This document shows, one piece after another, positions 44,228 through 53,800 of a DNA stretch of 64,000 nucleotides. The DNA lies in contig NZ_BJOV01000005.1 in NCBI RefSeq assembly GCF_009932475.1, positions 372,001-436,000 on the forward strand, given 5' to 3'. Both the position numbers and the translations under genes were made by a program. The DNA is from Gordonia spumicola. GTDB lineage: Bacteria; Actinomycetota; Actinomycetes; Mycobacteriales; Mycobacteriaceae. Each line of letters begins with the position of its first letter. Positions within the stretch are counted from its first letter, which is position 1. The notes under the pieces were generated by a model. It saw only the letters and a list, made by a program, of their open reading frames with translations. It searched no databases and was not told the origin of the DNA.

Positions 44228-45229
44228 GTGAACCTCAACGAGGAGGGTGTGCCTCCACTCATGTTCGCGCAATTGCTCGAGAGCCAAGCACTCGACTCAG
44301 ACGCTGTCGCGCGGCTTCGCAACATCATGGCTCGCGAAGGAATCGACGAGACGACGTTGATCCAGCGGAACATCCAGGCCCCGATACGGTGGTTTCGCGA
44401 GGTGTACCCCGCACTCGATGTCGACCAGGCAACTACGCTCGGCTTCGCGTTCGCCGAGCAGGCTCAGTTGACGTCCTTTGGCCCGTTGAGCTTTCCTCTG
44501 GTCAGTGCAGGTTCGGTAGCCGAGATCGTCGAGCTGCTCACCTATCTGCCTTTGATCTCGACGGCCCTCAGCCCACAGTTCCACCCAAGAGACGAGGGGC
44601 TTACTGTGGGGCTCAGCGCACATACAGGCGATCCGGCCCTGAACTGCCTGGTCGTCGCGTACAGCGGGTCGGCGCTCCTGCGCCTGCTTGACATGCTCGC
44701 TGGCGATGTGCCGACCGTCACCCTCCATCTGAGCTGGTCGGCGCCGAACTTTCTGGCCAATCATGAGGACGCCCTAGCTGGGCGCCTGTACTTCGACGCT
44801 CCGACGTCATTCCTTCGTGTCCCCGCGGATACCCTCAACGAGGTATGTAGGTTCTCCGATCCCGTCGCCTATCGCCTCGCCATCGTTGATCTGCAGCAAA
44901 CCCTCGAACAGCGAAGCAGAACCACGTCTTTCTCGGAGAAGGTGCGACGGCTCCTGGAGGAGGATCCCGGCAAACGAAGTAACGACTGGGTCGCACACGA
45001 GCTCTCGATATCCCGTAGCACACTCAAGCGGCGCCTGTCCGAGGAGGGGACCACCTTTCGCGAGTTGCGCGAATCATTCCTGCGTGATCGTGCGATGCTG
45101 CGGCTGCTCGACCGATCGATGTCGGTGAGTGAGATCGCTGCGGATCTCGGATACAGCGACCTCGCCAACTTCTCTCACGCCTTCAAGCGGTGGACTGGTC
45201 GCTCTCCACGCGAATTTCGGCACGAATAA
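44228..45229 (+). CDS. AraC-family transcriptional regulator (CypR/OruR-like)
   Basis: A 333-residue regulator. The N-terminal 190 residues match the AraC arabinose-binding-like domain of the OruR/ArgR-like subgroup (FAQLLESQALDSDAVARL, GFAFAEQAQLTSFGPLSFPL). The C-terminal two helix-turn-helix motifs are HELSISRSTLKRRLSEEGT and MSVSEIAADLGYSDLANFSH followed by RWTGRSPREFR. It is divergent from the ferredoxin-CYP153 operon, the same arrangement as the CYP153 activator CypR of Dietzia. It is probably an alkane-responsive activator. Confidence 0.88.
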   Translation: MNLNEEGVPPLMFAQLLESQALDSDAVARLRNIMAREGIDETTLIQRNIQAPIRWFREVYPALDVDQATTLGFAFAEQAQLTSFGPLSFPLVSAGSVAEIVELLTYLPLISTALSPQFHPRDEGLTVGLSAHTGDPALNCLVVAYSGSALLRLLDMLAGDVPTVTLHLSWSAPNFLANHEDALAGRLYFDAPTSFLRVPADTLNEVCRFSDPVAYRLAIVDLQQTLEQRSRTTSFSEKVRRLLEEDPGKRSNDWVAHELSISRSTLKRRLSEEGTTFRELRESFLRDRAMLRLLDRSMSVSEIAADLGYSDLANFSHAFKRWTGRSPREFRHE

Positions 45230-45355
45230 CCTACCCGTCCCGCCGCTGGTATAAAAAAGGCTGCGCGAAGTGGTGGACTTCGGATCAGCCTCGAACATGC
45301 ACAGTGATCAGCGAGTCATATTGAGAATACTAGCTTGCCCGACCGCGGCGCCCAA

Positions 45356-46111
45356 CTATCGGCTGTCCGCCAGATGTCGGCGCATGTTCGGCCCGTCCAG
45401 GGCGATGATCTCGGCGCCGGCGACGATCCGGTTGAGGATCGATTCGGCGATGACCGCGTCCTGGAGCGACTTGTACCAGTCCGGCGGATCGAACTGCGAG
45501 GTCACCAGAGTCGAACCTCGACCTTCACGAGCGGCCAGGATGTTGAGCAACTCGGCCGCGGTGTGCGCAGCCACCGGCGTCGTCAGGAAGTCATCCAGGA
45601 CCAGCAGGTCACAGTTGTGCAGATCCGTCAGGAAATCCAACCGCCGCTGCGAGGTCGGTTCCAACACGGCGAGCCGGTTGGCCAGATCGTCGAGCCGGAA
45701 GAACCTCGCGCTGTAGTACTTTCGGCACGCGGCATTGAGCAGTGCCAGAGCCACATAGGTCTTGCCCACGCTGGACTGACCGAGCACGACAAGATTGCGG
45801 GTCGACTCGATCCATTGACAGCTGGAAAGCCGTGCGATTAGCTCCCGATTGAGGTTGCGGTCAGCCAGATAACGGATCTCTTCTACGCAGGCATCAGGGT
45901 TTGGCGTTCTGGAGGCCTTGAGTAGTTTCTGGGTCCGACGTTCCTGTCTGGCCGTGATCTCCTTATCCAGCGCGTGGAAGATCTTCTGGGAGAAGGTCCA
46001 CTCGTCGCAGGCGGGATCGTTGGCCAGCTCGATGACGGTCTGCCCGAACGCGGTCATACGCAGCTGCGTGAACAACGGCATGTCCGCGTCGGTGAGGTGA
46101 CGATCGATCAC
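45356..46111 (-). CDS. istB: IS21-family helper ATPase IstB (element alpha)
   Basis: A 251-residue DnaC-like AAA ATPase. Walker A is LGQSSVGKTYVALAL, Walker B is LLVLDDFLTTPV, and LVTSQFDPPDWYKSL with ILNRIVAGAEIIAL follows. The GTG start overlaps the stop of the istA remnant (GTGA). The gene looks complete, but its partner istA is cut, so the element is dead unless complemented. The 126 bases between the AraC gene and this stop contain a short A-run but no gene. Confidence 0.9.
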   Translation of the reverse strand: MIDRHLTDADMPLFTQLRMTAFGQTVIELANDPACDEWTFSQKIFHALDKEITARQERRTQKLLKASRTPNPDACVEEIRYLADRNLNRELIARLSSCQWIESTRNLVVLGQSSVGKTYVALALLNAACRKYYSARFFRLDDLANRLAVLEPTSQRRLDFLTDLHNCDLLVLDDFLTTPVAAHTAAELLNILAAREGRGSTLVTSQFDPPDWYKSLQDAVIAESILNRIVAGAEIIALDGPNMRRHLADSR

Positions 46112-46440
46112 TTGGCCCCTCCCTCATCCGTCAAGTCGGCTCCGGTGGCTCCGGTCAAGGCAGAAAGGCTGAACTGCTCGGGCCCGGCCAGATGCGCCCC
46201 GGTGGTGTCGCGCTGTCCCGCCGGTGGCGCTACCGACGCAGCAGTCGCTGGTTCCGCCGCGGTGGTCGGTCGTGCGGCGGCCTGGGCCCGCAGCGCCGCC
46301 AGGCGTTGCTTGACCGCGGTGTAGGAGATCGCCCGTCGGGTCTGTTCGGAGACAAGTTGCCCGCAAGCCCGCTCGAGGAGTTGTTTGTCGCTCTTCCCCA
46401 GGGCGAGGATGTTCTGGCACGAGCGGTAGCCCTGGGCCTC
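46108..46440 (-). pseudogene. istA: IS21-family transposase IstA, 3' remnant (element alpha)
   Basis: About 110 C-terminal residues of IstA remain (EAQGYRSCQNILALGKSDKQ, LLERACGQLVSEQTRRAISY, TAVKQRLAALRAQ and a low-complexity tail). The upstream part, including the DDE core, is replaced at 46441 by the terminus of another IS21-type element. It still overlaps istB by GTGA. Confidence 0.85.
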
Positions 46441-46877
46441 TGTCAACGGCCAGTTTGATGTCCCCGCTGGTGGCCAGGTAAAAGTCCCCACCCTGTGCGG
46501 GATGTTCTAGGTGGGTGGTACCTCCGTTCGGTGTGTCATGCGGTAGGAATCGCCGTCGGTGATGACGATGGTGGCGTGGTGTAGGAGCCGGTCGAGGATG
46601 CTGGCGGCGGTGGTGTGTTCGGGCAGGAATCGTCCCCATTGTTCGAAGGGCCAGTGACTGGCGATCGCGAGGGAGCGGCGTTCGTAGGCGCCGGCGACGA
46701 GCCGGAACAGCAGTTGGGTGCCGGTGTCGTCGAGCGGGGCGAATCCGATCTCGTCGAGGATGAGCAGGTCTTGGCGTAGCAGGGTGTCGATGGTTTTGCC
46801 GACGGTGTTGTCAGCCAGTCCGCGATACAGGGTCTCCACGAGGTCGGCGGCGGTGAAGTACCGCACTTTGTGCCCGG
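46441..46877 (-). mobile_element. 3' end of a second IS21-family element (element beta) with IstB remnant
   Basis: The outer end is at 46441 (TGTCAACGGCCAG). It contains two near-repeats typical of IS21 transposase-binding sites: GGCCAGTTTGATGTCCCC and GGCCAGGTAAAAGTCCCC. On the minus strand 46507-46866 encodes the C-terminus of a different IstB ATPase (DLVETLYRGLADNTVGKTID, LLILDEIGFAPLDDTG, ASHWPFEQWGRFLPEHTTAA). The N-terminal part is cut by IS element B2 at 46878. Element beta thus inserted into istA of element alpha, and was then itself interrupted. Confidence 0.82.
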
Positions 46878-46906
46878 TGTCAAGACCCGAGTTTGTTGGA
46901 GACCGA

Positions 46907-47830
46907 TCAGTTGTTCTGTGAGGTGAGTTCGCGGGCCCGATTCTGGGTCCAGTAGTCGGCTTCGGCCGCGGCGGGTGGTTGGTAGTCCAAGGCCGAGTGC
47001 AGGCGGGTGGTGTTGTACCAGTGGACCCATTCGGCGGTGGCGATCTCGACGGCGTTGGTGCTTGTCCACGGTCCTTTCTTGTAGATCAGCTCGTGCTTGT
47101 ACAACGAGTTCAGGGCTTCGGCCATCGCGTTGTCGTAGGAGTCCCCGCGCGAGCCGACTGAGGCGATGGCGCCGGCTTCATCGAGGGCCTGGGTGTAGCG
47201 GATGGCTCGGTATTGCACCCCGCGGTCGGAGTGATGGATCAGCGCGGTTAGGTCTTGACCGGACCGCCGGCGCAGCCACAATCCCATCGCCAGGGCGTCG
47301 ATCGCGAGGTCAGCGAACATGCGGGTCGAGGTCTGCCACCCGACGATCATCCGGGAGAACACGTCCAACACGAACGCTACGTACACCCATCCGACCTCGG
47401 TCCGCACGTACGTGATGTCGGCAACCCACAGCTGATTCGGCGCGTCAGCGTGAAATGTGCGGTCGACCAGATCGGCCGGACGCGCCGTTTCCGGTGCCGG
47501 GCGGGTGGTCCGTGGGAACTTGCCCCGCACGACGCCCCGGATCCCCAGGTCAGCGCATAGTCGTTCGATAGTGCACTTGGCTACGGTGATCCCCTCCATG
47601 CGCAGTGCGGCGCGGATCTTGCGTTGTCCGTAGATTCCGCCGGTGGCCTCATAGACCCGCATGATCTGGGTCTTGAGGTACTCGTCTCGCACTGCTCTGG
47701 CCGACGGTGGCCGGGTGCGGGCGGCGTAATAAGTCGATGGCGCGATCGCGCAGCCAGCCTCGGTCAGAGCGGTGCAGATCGCCTCGACGGGCCATCGATG
47801 TCGGTGCTGATCGATGAAGGCGACGATCAG
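46907..47830 (-). CDS. IS3-family transposase OrfB (element B2)
   Basis: Same protein as in copy 1, with DDE residues in WVADITYVRTEVG, HHSDRGVQYRAI and DNAMAEALNSLYKHE. It is read in the -1 frame relative to orfA, with no early ATG (first at 47692), so a frameshift fusion is the likely active form. Confidence 0.9.
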   Translation of the reverse strand: MIVAFIDQHRHRWPVEAICTALTEAGCAIAPSTYYAARTRPPSARAVRDEYLKTQIMRVYEATGGIYGQRKIRAALRMEGITVAKCTIERLCADLGIRGVVRGKFPRTTRPAPETARPADLVDRTFHADAPNQLWVADITYVRTEVGWVYVAFVLDVFSRMIVGWQTSTRMFADLAIDALAMGLWLRRRSGQDLTALIHHSDRGVQYRAIRYTQALDEAGAIASVGSRGDSYDNAMAEALNSLYKHELIYKKGPWTSTNAVEIATAEWVHWYNTTRLHSALDYQPPAAAEADYWTQNRARELTSQNN

Positions 47831-48147
47831 CGGTGTGGCCGGTCGAGCTCGGCCGCGAAGAAAGCCGACGCCGTCTTCAAGATCTCGTTCGCCCGACGCA
47901 GCTCTCGAACTTCGTTCTCCAACAAGCGGATCCGCTCAATATCGGAAATCGTTTCAATCCCAGGCGATTCGGCTTGGCCGTCTTCGACGCGACGGACCCA
48001 GTTCCGCAGGGTTTCGGGGTTGATGTCGAGTTGCTTAGCGATCCGGGCCAGAGCTCCGGGCGCGGTCTCGGGATCCTTCCGAGCATCGATGGCCATGCGT
48101 GTGGCACGGTCCCGCAACTCGGGTGAGTACTTCGATGGGCGAGGCAT
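47827..48147 (-). CDS. IS3-family transposase OrfA (element B2)
   Basis: Identical 106-residue helix-turn-helix protein as in copy 1 (MPRPSKYSPELRDRATRMAI ... [13 protein letters not shown]). Two identical intact copies imply recent movement of element B in this genome. Confidence 0.9.
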   Translation of the reverse strand: MPRPSKYSPELRDRATRMAIDARKDPETAPGALARIAKQLDINPETLRNWVRRVEDGQAESPGIETISDIERIRLLENEVRELRRANEILKTASAFFAAELDRPHR

Positions 48148-48201
48148 GAAACAAGTGTCCCTTCCGGTCAAACCTGTCTCCATCAAACCCGGGACGATTC
48201 A

Positions 48202-49223
48202 CGTTGACGGCTCGCCATTTCACTTGTGCGGCTTCGATGAGCTTGTAGGCCATCGCCAGTCCCGCGGCTCGGGAGCCGGGTCCCTTGGTCACCTTGGTCC
48301 GTAACCGCACGGTGGCGAAGGTCAACTCGATCGGGTTGGTCGTGCGCAGGTGGGTCCAGTGCTCGGCCGGGTAGTGGTAGAACTCCAGCAGCACATCAGC
48401 GTCGTCGACGATCTTGGCGACCGCTTTGGGATACTTCGCCCCGTAGGTCTTCTCGAAGGCGGCGATGGCCTTACGGGCGTAGCCGATGTCCTCGGCGTTG
48501 TAGATCTCCTGCATCGCTTTGATCGCATTCGGATGGGCCGACTTGGGCAGTGCGGCAAGCACATTGCCCTGTTTATGAAACCAGCACCGCTGCTCTCGGG
48601 TGTCCGGGAACACCTCGCGCAGCGCAGCCCAGAACCCCAGCGCCCCGTCCCCGACGGCCAGGTTCGGGGCCGCCATGCCGCGGCGTCGGCACGACCGCAA
48701 TAGATCGGCCCATGATTCGGTGGATTCGCGGTACCCATCGGCCAGGGCGACGAGCTCTTTACGGCCGTCGGCACGCACGCCGATCATCACCAGCAGACAC
48801 AGCTTCTCCTGCTCGAGCCGGACTTTGAGGTGGATGCCGTCGACCCAGAGGTAGACATAATCGCTGGTGATGTCGCGGTCGTCGAAGGCGGCCGCTTCCT
48901 TCTGCCACTGGCTGGCCAGTCGAGTGATCGTGGCCGCCGATAACCCCGCACCCGAGCCAAGAAACTGCTCCAGCGCCGGCCCAAAATCTCCCGACGACAA
49001 CCCGTGCAGGTACAGCAGCGGCAACACCGCGCTGACCTCGGGGCTTTTACGTGCCCAGGCCGGGATGATCCCCGACGAGAACCGTTGGCGTTCACCAGTT
49101 TCAGGGTCGACCCGTTTGTCGTTGACCCTTGGTGCCCGCACCGGAACCGCACCGGCGGCGGTCATCACCTCCCGCGGGTTGTGGTAGCCGTTACGCACCA
49201 CCAGCCGGCGCCCATCCTCATCG
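48202..49223 (-). pseudogene. IS256-family (mutator) transposase, main part
   Basis: About 340 residues of a mutator-type transposase (RVDPETGERQRFSSGIIPAW, YVYLWVDGIHLKVRLEQEKL, VGDGALGFWAALREVFPDTR, RCWFHKQGNVLAALPKS, TTNPIELTFATVRLRTKVTK), with catalytic Asp candidates in WVDGIH and VGDGAL. The C-terminal side ends at AAQVKWRAVN, where the composite transposon begins; the remaining 35 codons are at 27519-27622. The N-terminal 40-50 residues are cut at 49224 by an IS3-type end. CGT at 48202-48204 is the right copy of the composite's target duplication. Confidence 0.87.
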
Positions 49224-49541
49224 TGAATCGCCCCGGCGTGTCCGGAGACTCTGTTCGTTGGGAAGGATGGAGTCATGTCAGGAAGTGGGACGAAGAGGTA
49301 CCCGGCCGAGATGCGTGAGCGGGCGATCCGGATGGTCGCTGAGATTCGGGCTGAGGATGACTCGGAGTGGGCAGCGATGGGCAAGGTCGCTGAGCTACTC
49401 GGGATAGGTACGCCAGAAACGGTCCGCAAGTGGTGTCGTCGGGCCGAGGTCGATGCTGGCCAGCGGCCGGGAACAACGACTGAGGAATCGGCCGAACTCA
49501 AGCGACTCAGACGCGAGAACACTGAATTGAAGCGGGCTAAC
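49224..49541 (+). mobile_element. IS3-family element C, left-end remnant
   Basis: It starts with the terminal repeat TGAATCGCCCCGGCGTGTCC at 49224. It contains the first 90 codons of an OrfA from ATG 49275 (MSGSGTKRYPAEMRERAIRM, WAAMGKVAELLGIGTPETVR, TTTEESAELKRLRRENTELK). OrfA is cut at about 49541 by element D. The rest of element C is not present on the other side of D, so a deletion followed or accompanied that insertion. Confidence 0.85.
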
Positions 49542-49601
49542 GGGACTGCTGCACGTATAGGTGACATCTGATCTGGCTTGCCCGAGGGTGGGCCTGGAAG
49601 G

Positions 49602-49919
49602 ATGACTATCGTGCCTAAGCCTTATCCGCAGGAGTTCCGCGACGATGTGGTCCGGGTAGCCCGAGACCGTGAACCTGGCGTGACACTCGCGCAGGTCGCG
49701 AAAGACTTCGGGATCCATGAGATGACCCTGGCCAAGTGGATGCGCCGCGTCGCCATCGACGACGGACACAAGCCTGGAACAACGTCGACCGAATCTGCCG
49801 AACTGAGAGAGCTTCGGAAGCGGAATCGGTTGTTGGAGCAGGAGAACGAGGTCCTGCGACGGGCTGCGGCATATCTGTCGCAGGCGAACCTTCCGGGAAA
49901 AGGCTCTACCCGCTCGTGA
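49602..49919 (+). CDS. IS3-family transposase OrfA (element D)
   Basis: A 105-residue helix-turn-helix protein (MTIVPKPYPQEFRDDVVRVA, VTLAQVAKDFGIHEMTLAKW) with a leucine-rich coil (LRKRNRLLEQENEVLRRAAA) and the end YLSQANLPGKGSTRS. It belongs to a different IS3 subgroup from elements A, B, C and E, whose OrfA ends in [11 protein letters not shown]. The stop overlaps a GTG in the orfB frame. Confidence 0.88.
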   Translation: MTIVPKPYPQEFRDDVVRVARDREPGVTLAQVAKDFGIHEMTLAKWMRRVAIDDGHKPGTTSTESAELRELRKRNRLLEQENEVLRRAAAYLSQANLPGKGSTRS

Positions 49920-50776
49920 AAGAGCTCGCCGCCGACGGAATCCCCGTCACGGTGACGTGCCGGGTACTCAAGCTCTCCAGACAGCCCTACTACCGGTGGC
50001 TCAGGGACGCGGTCACCGCGGCAGACTGGGTCGAAGCGGAGCGGGCGAACGCCCTGTTCGACGCGCATCGTGATGACCCGGAATTCGGGTACCGCTTCCT
50101 CGCCGATGAAGCCGAAGCTGCTGGTCAGCCGATGAGCGGGCGGACGGCATGGCGGATCTGCTCGGCCAACCAGTGGTGGTCGAGCTTCGGCAAGAAACGT
50201 GGGAAGAACGGTAAGAAGCCGGGCCCGCCTGTGCACGACGACCTGGTCGAACGCGACTTCACCGCCGACACACCGGACCAAGTGTGGCTCACTGATATCA
50301 CCGAGCATTGGACCGACGAGGGCAAGCTCTACCTCTGCGCGATCAAAGACGCCTGCTCGGGGCGGATCGTCGGCTACAGCATCGACTCCAGGATGAAGTC
50401 CCGTCTCGCCGTGACCGCTCTGGACAACGCTGTTGCCCGCCGAGAGGACGATGTTTCGGGTTGTATTGTCCATTCGGACAGGGGCTCTCAATTCCGGTCG
50501 CGGAAGTTCGTGTCCGCGCTCAACCGACACGGCCTGGTTGGGTCCATGGGCAGAGTCGGTGCCGCCGGCGACAACGCAGCGATGGAATCGTTCTTCGCGC
50601 TCCTCCAGAAGGACGTCCTGGACCGGCACCGCTGGAGCACCCGCGAGCAGTTGCGGATCGCGATCGTCACCTGGATCGAACGGACCTACCACCGACGCCG
50701 TCGTCAGGCCCGCCTCGGCCGGTTGACCCCGATCGAATACGAGACGATCATCAACACAGCCGCCTCAGCGGCATGA
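49916..50776 (+). CDS. IS3-family transposase OrfB (element D)
   Basis: A 286-residue integrase-core protein starting with GTG (VKELAADGIPVTVTCRVLKL), overlapping the orfA stop as GTGA and lying in its -1 frame. The DDE residues are in VWLTDITEHWTDEG, VHSDRGSQFRSRKF and DNAAMESFFALLQKDVL. The frame is intact. Confidence 0.9.
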   Translation: MKELAADGIPVTVTCRVLKLSRQPYYRWLRDAVTAADWVEAERANALFDAHRDDPEFGYRFLADEAEAAGQPMSGRTAWRICSANQWWSSFGKKRGKNGKKPGPPVHDDLVERDFTADTPDQVWLTDITEHWTDEGKLYLCAIKDACSGRIVGYSIDSRMKSRLAVTALDNAVARREDDVSGCIVHSDRGSQFRSRKFVSALNRHGLVGSMGRVGAAGDNAAMESFFALLQKDVLDRHRWSTREQLRIAIVTWIERTYHRRRRQARLGRLTPIEYETIINTAASAA

Positions 50777-50816
50777 CACCGAAACTGTCACCTGGTCGTG
50801 CAGCAGTCCCCCGGCT

Positions 50817-53800
50817 TTATGTTTGCTTTGCGGGGTGGGGTCGGTGGCGGCGTTGGGTGGGAGGGGTCGTTGGCTTTTGGGGCCACCAGCTTGCGTTGCC
50901 GAGGAGTGTGGCGATGGCTGGTACCACGATGGTGCGGACGATGAAGGTGTCGATGAGAAGGCCTACGCCGATGATGAGTCCGACTTGGGTCATGATGCCG
51001 ATGGAACCGGCGATGAGGCCGAACATGCTGGCGGCGAAGATGAGGCCTGCTGAGGTGATAACTGAGCCGGTGTTGGTGACGGTGCGGAGCACTCCGACTC
51101 GGACGTTGTGATGTGATTCTTCGCGCAATCGTGAGACCAGCAGCATGTTGTAGTCGGCGCCGACGGCTACCAGGACGATGAACGCTAATAGGGGCACAGG
51201 CCAAGCGATGTCGGTGTGGAGTATGTGCTGAAAGATCAGGACGCCTATGCCCAATGCTGCGGTGTAGTTGAGTACGACGGTGCCGAGTAGGTAGATGGGT
51301 GCGACCAGTGAGCGCAGCAGGATGATCAGGATGATGCCGACGATGGCCAGGGTGGCCAGGGCCAGGAGGCGGAAGTCGTTGGTGAGCAGTCGTTGCAGGT
51401 CGGCGTTGATAGCGGGGAAGCCGGCGACGGAGACGGTGGAGTCGGTCAGGGTGGTGTTGGGTTTTGCGTCGTTGGCGACGGTGGCGATGGTGCTGGCCAG
51501 GCGCATGGCGTCCGCGCTGTAGGGGTCGAAGCTTGTCTGGACGGCGTAGCGCACGGTGTGTCCGTCCGGGGAGATGAATTGGCGCGCAACGTCGGCGAAT
51601 TGCTGGTCAGCGAAAGCATCTTTGGGTAAGTAGAAGCCGGTGGCCGAGTCCGAGCCGCGGGTTTCGCGCGCGGTGGTCTGTAGTTGGGCGGCGAGCGTGG
51701 CCATGCCGGCGAGTTGTTGAAGGTTGCTGTCGACGAGTGCAGATACGCCTTCGGCGAGTGTTCGCGAGCCGGCGGCGAGTTGGGAGACCCCGGTCTGCAG
51801 TTGGGCGAGTTTGGTTGGCAGGTCTTGGGCCCCGATGGTTCCCAGCGTGGTCTCGAGGGTGGCGACGGTGGCGTTGAGTTGGTTGGTGACCGCGGTGAGG
51901 GGGGTGTCCATCTGCGCGAGCTGGGTGGACAGTGTCGTGATCTGGGTGAAGAACCCGCTGTCGCGGAGTGCGGCGAGATCGCGGGCTTGTTGGCGCAGGG
52001 TGCTGCATTGGGGTAGTTGAGTGCACAGCGCTGAGTTATCCAGTAACGGGAGCACTGAGGTGATTGTGGCTATGGCGGCTGATGACTGTTCGGCCAGGGC
52101 TGCTAGCTGAGGGGCGTTCTGCGCGGCTTGGTCGAGTTGGGGTGCGGCGGCGGTCAGTGTTTGTAGAAGTGGTTGGTATTGACCTATTTCGGCCCCGATG
52201 GTGGTGACTTGGTTAAGAATGCCAGCCAGTGGGGTGAGATTGGTGCGGATCTGTATGTCGAGTTGTTCGAGGCCGTCGGCGAGTTGGTCTGCACCAGAAC
52301 GCAATTGTTCGAGGTCACCTTTGCGGGCTTGGCCCTCACCCACTGAGCCGGCCACCCGATCGCCGATCTGCCCGTTCTGCCAGGAGAGTTGGGCTTGTTC
52401 GAGTTTGGCTCCGGTCGGGCGAGTGACACCGACCACACGGGTGACGCCGGGGATCTGCGCAATCCGAGCTGCCATCTGATCAAGGTCGGCAAGTCCGTTG
52501 GTTGTTCTCAGATCGGTGGGCGAATCCACGACGACAAATTCCGCGATGGTGATGTCTTGCGGGAAGTGCCGGTTGAGCAGTGCGTAACCTTCGTTGCTGT
52601 CGGTGGTTGTGGGTTGACCGTCTCGGTCGTCGTAGGTGATCTGAATGCCCAGCGCGGTGACGCTCAGGATCGTCAATCCGACGAGGCTGACGGCCAGCAA
52701 CGGCGCCGGGCGGCGTACGACGAGGACCGCGATGCGGTTCCAGTAGCGCCGCGTGAGGTCTTTGCGCGGGGCACCCCACCCCCATCGCGCAGCCCACAGC
52801 AGCACTGGCGGCAACAACGTGACGGTGGCGAGGAATCCGATGAGGATCGCCACTGCGCAGGCGGGGCCGAGGGTGGCGAAGACGCTGAGCTGCCCGAAGA
52901 CCATGGCTAAGAACGCGAGAGCAACAGTGCTTGCCGACGCAAGGATCACCCGTCCGATGGTGGCGGTGGCATCGATGAGAGCGTCGGACGCGGCGGCGCC
53001 TTGGCGCAGCCTTTCGTGGTATCTGCTGATCACAAAGACCGAATAGTCCACACCGGCGCCGAGCAAGATGACGGTCATGAACGCAACGGTGAATTGCGAG
53101 ACTGGCATGCCCAGTTCGCCTAACGCAGACATGACTCCGCGGGCTACGGCGAGACTGATACCGATGACCAGAAGCGGTAGCAACGCAGTGAACACCGACC
53201 GATAGACGATCAGCAAGATTATGGCGATCAGCACGACGGTGGCGATGGTGATGACCACCAGATCCTTTTCAGCGGTGACGATTTGGTCGCTGAAGGTCGC
53301 TGTTGGTCCGGTCACGTGGACTGTCGTGCTGGTGCCGGTAAAGACCTCTGCTGCGGTCTCGCGGATCGATTCCACAGCGTGGGCCGCCGTCGGCCCGCCG
53401 AGGCTGCCGCTGACCCCGACGGGCAAGTACCAGGCTTTGCCGTCTTCGCTGAGCGCTTGTCGGGCAGTGATCGGGTCGGCGAGCAGGTCGCGTACGGCCT
53501 GCACATCATCGCGGTCGGCGCGGAGCCGGACCACGAGGTCGTCATAGCGTTGGCGGGCGGGCTCGGTGAGTCCGGCCGGATCTTCCATTGCCACGAACAC
53601 CGTGGTCTTCGCGCCCTTTTCGTCGAACGCCTCGCCCATGCGATCGAGCGCCTGAAACGACGGCACGCCCTTAGGAATTGGGTCCACCGATTGCTGGCGC
53701 ACAACTGTTTCCAACTGGGGAAACAGCACAGCCAACACCACGGCAACAGCCACCCAGACGCCCGCTACCAGCGCTTTGTGCGACAAGACGAAGCGTCCCA

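Larger units (their letters stand above)
27623..48201. mobile_element. 20.6-kb composite transposon carrying the alkane-oxidation operon
   Basis: The segment is inserted into one IS256-family transposase gene. Its left end is the outer end of an IS3-family element (TGAAGCGCCCTGGGTT at 27623). Its right end is the outer end of a different IS3-family element in the opposite orientation (TGAATCGTCCCGGGTTTG read inward from 48201). CGT flanks both ends (27620-27622 and 48202-48204), matching the 3-base duplication size of these elements, and removing the segment restores the transposase frame. Cargo: MFS/TetR efflux pair, an IS3 remnant, the CYP153 alkane operon with AraC regulator and two nested IS21-type remnants. 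A later IS insertion splits the acyl-CoA ligase gene within it. Confidence 0.72.
46878..48201 (-). mobile_element. IS3-family element B, copy 2 (right boundary of the composite)
   Basis: 1324 bases, the same length as copy 1 at 33342-34665, in opposite orientation, with identical predicted proteins. It starts TGTCAAGACCCGAGTTTG at 46878 and its outer end reads TGAATCGTCCCGGGTTTG inward from 48201. Flanking triplets differ (CGG at 46875-46877, CGT at 48202-48204), so this copy alone has no target duplication. The CGT instead matches the one left of element A. Confidence 0.92.
49542..50810 (+). mobile_element. IS3-family element D
   Basis: About 1269 bases bounded by inverted repeats GGGACTGCTGCACGTATAGG at 49542 and GGGACTGCTGCACGACCAGG read inward from 50810, both continuing with TGACA. 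It carries complete orfA and orfB. No matching short duplication is seen outside the ends. Its right end is only 6 bases from the stop of the MmpL gene. Confidence 0.87.
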
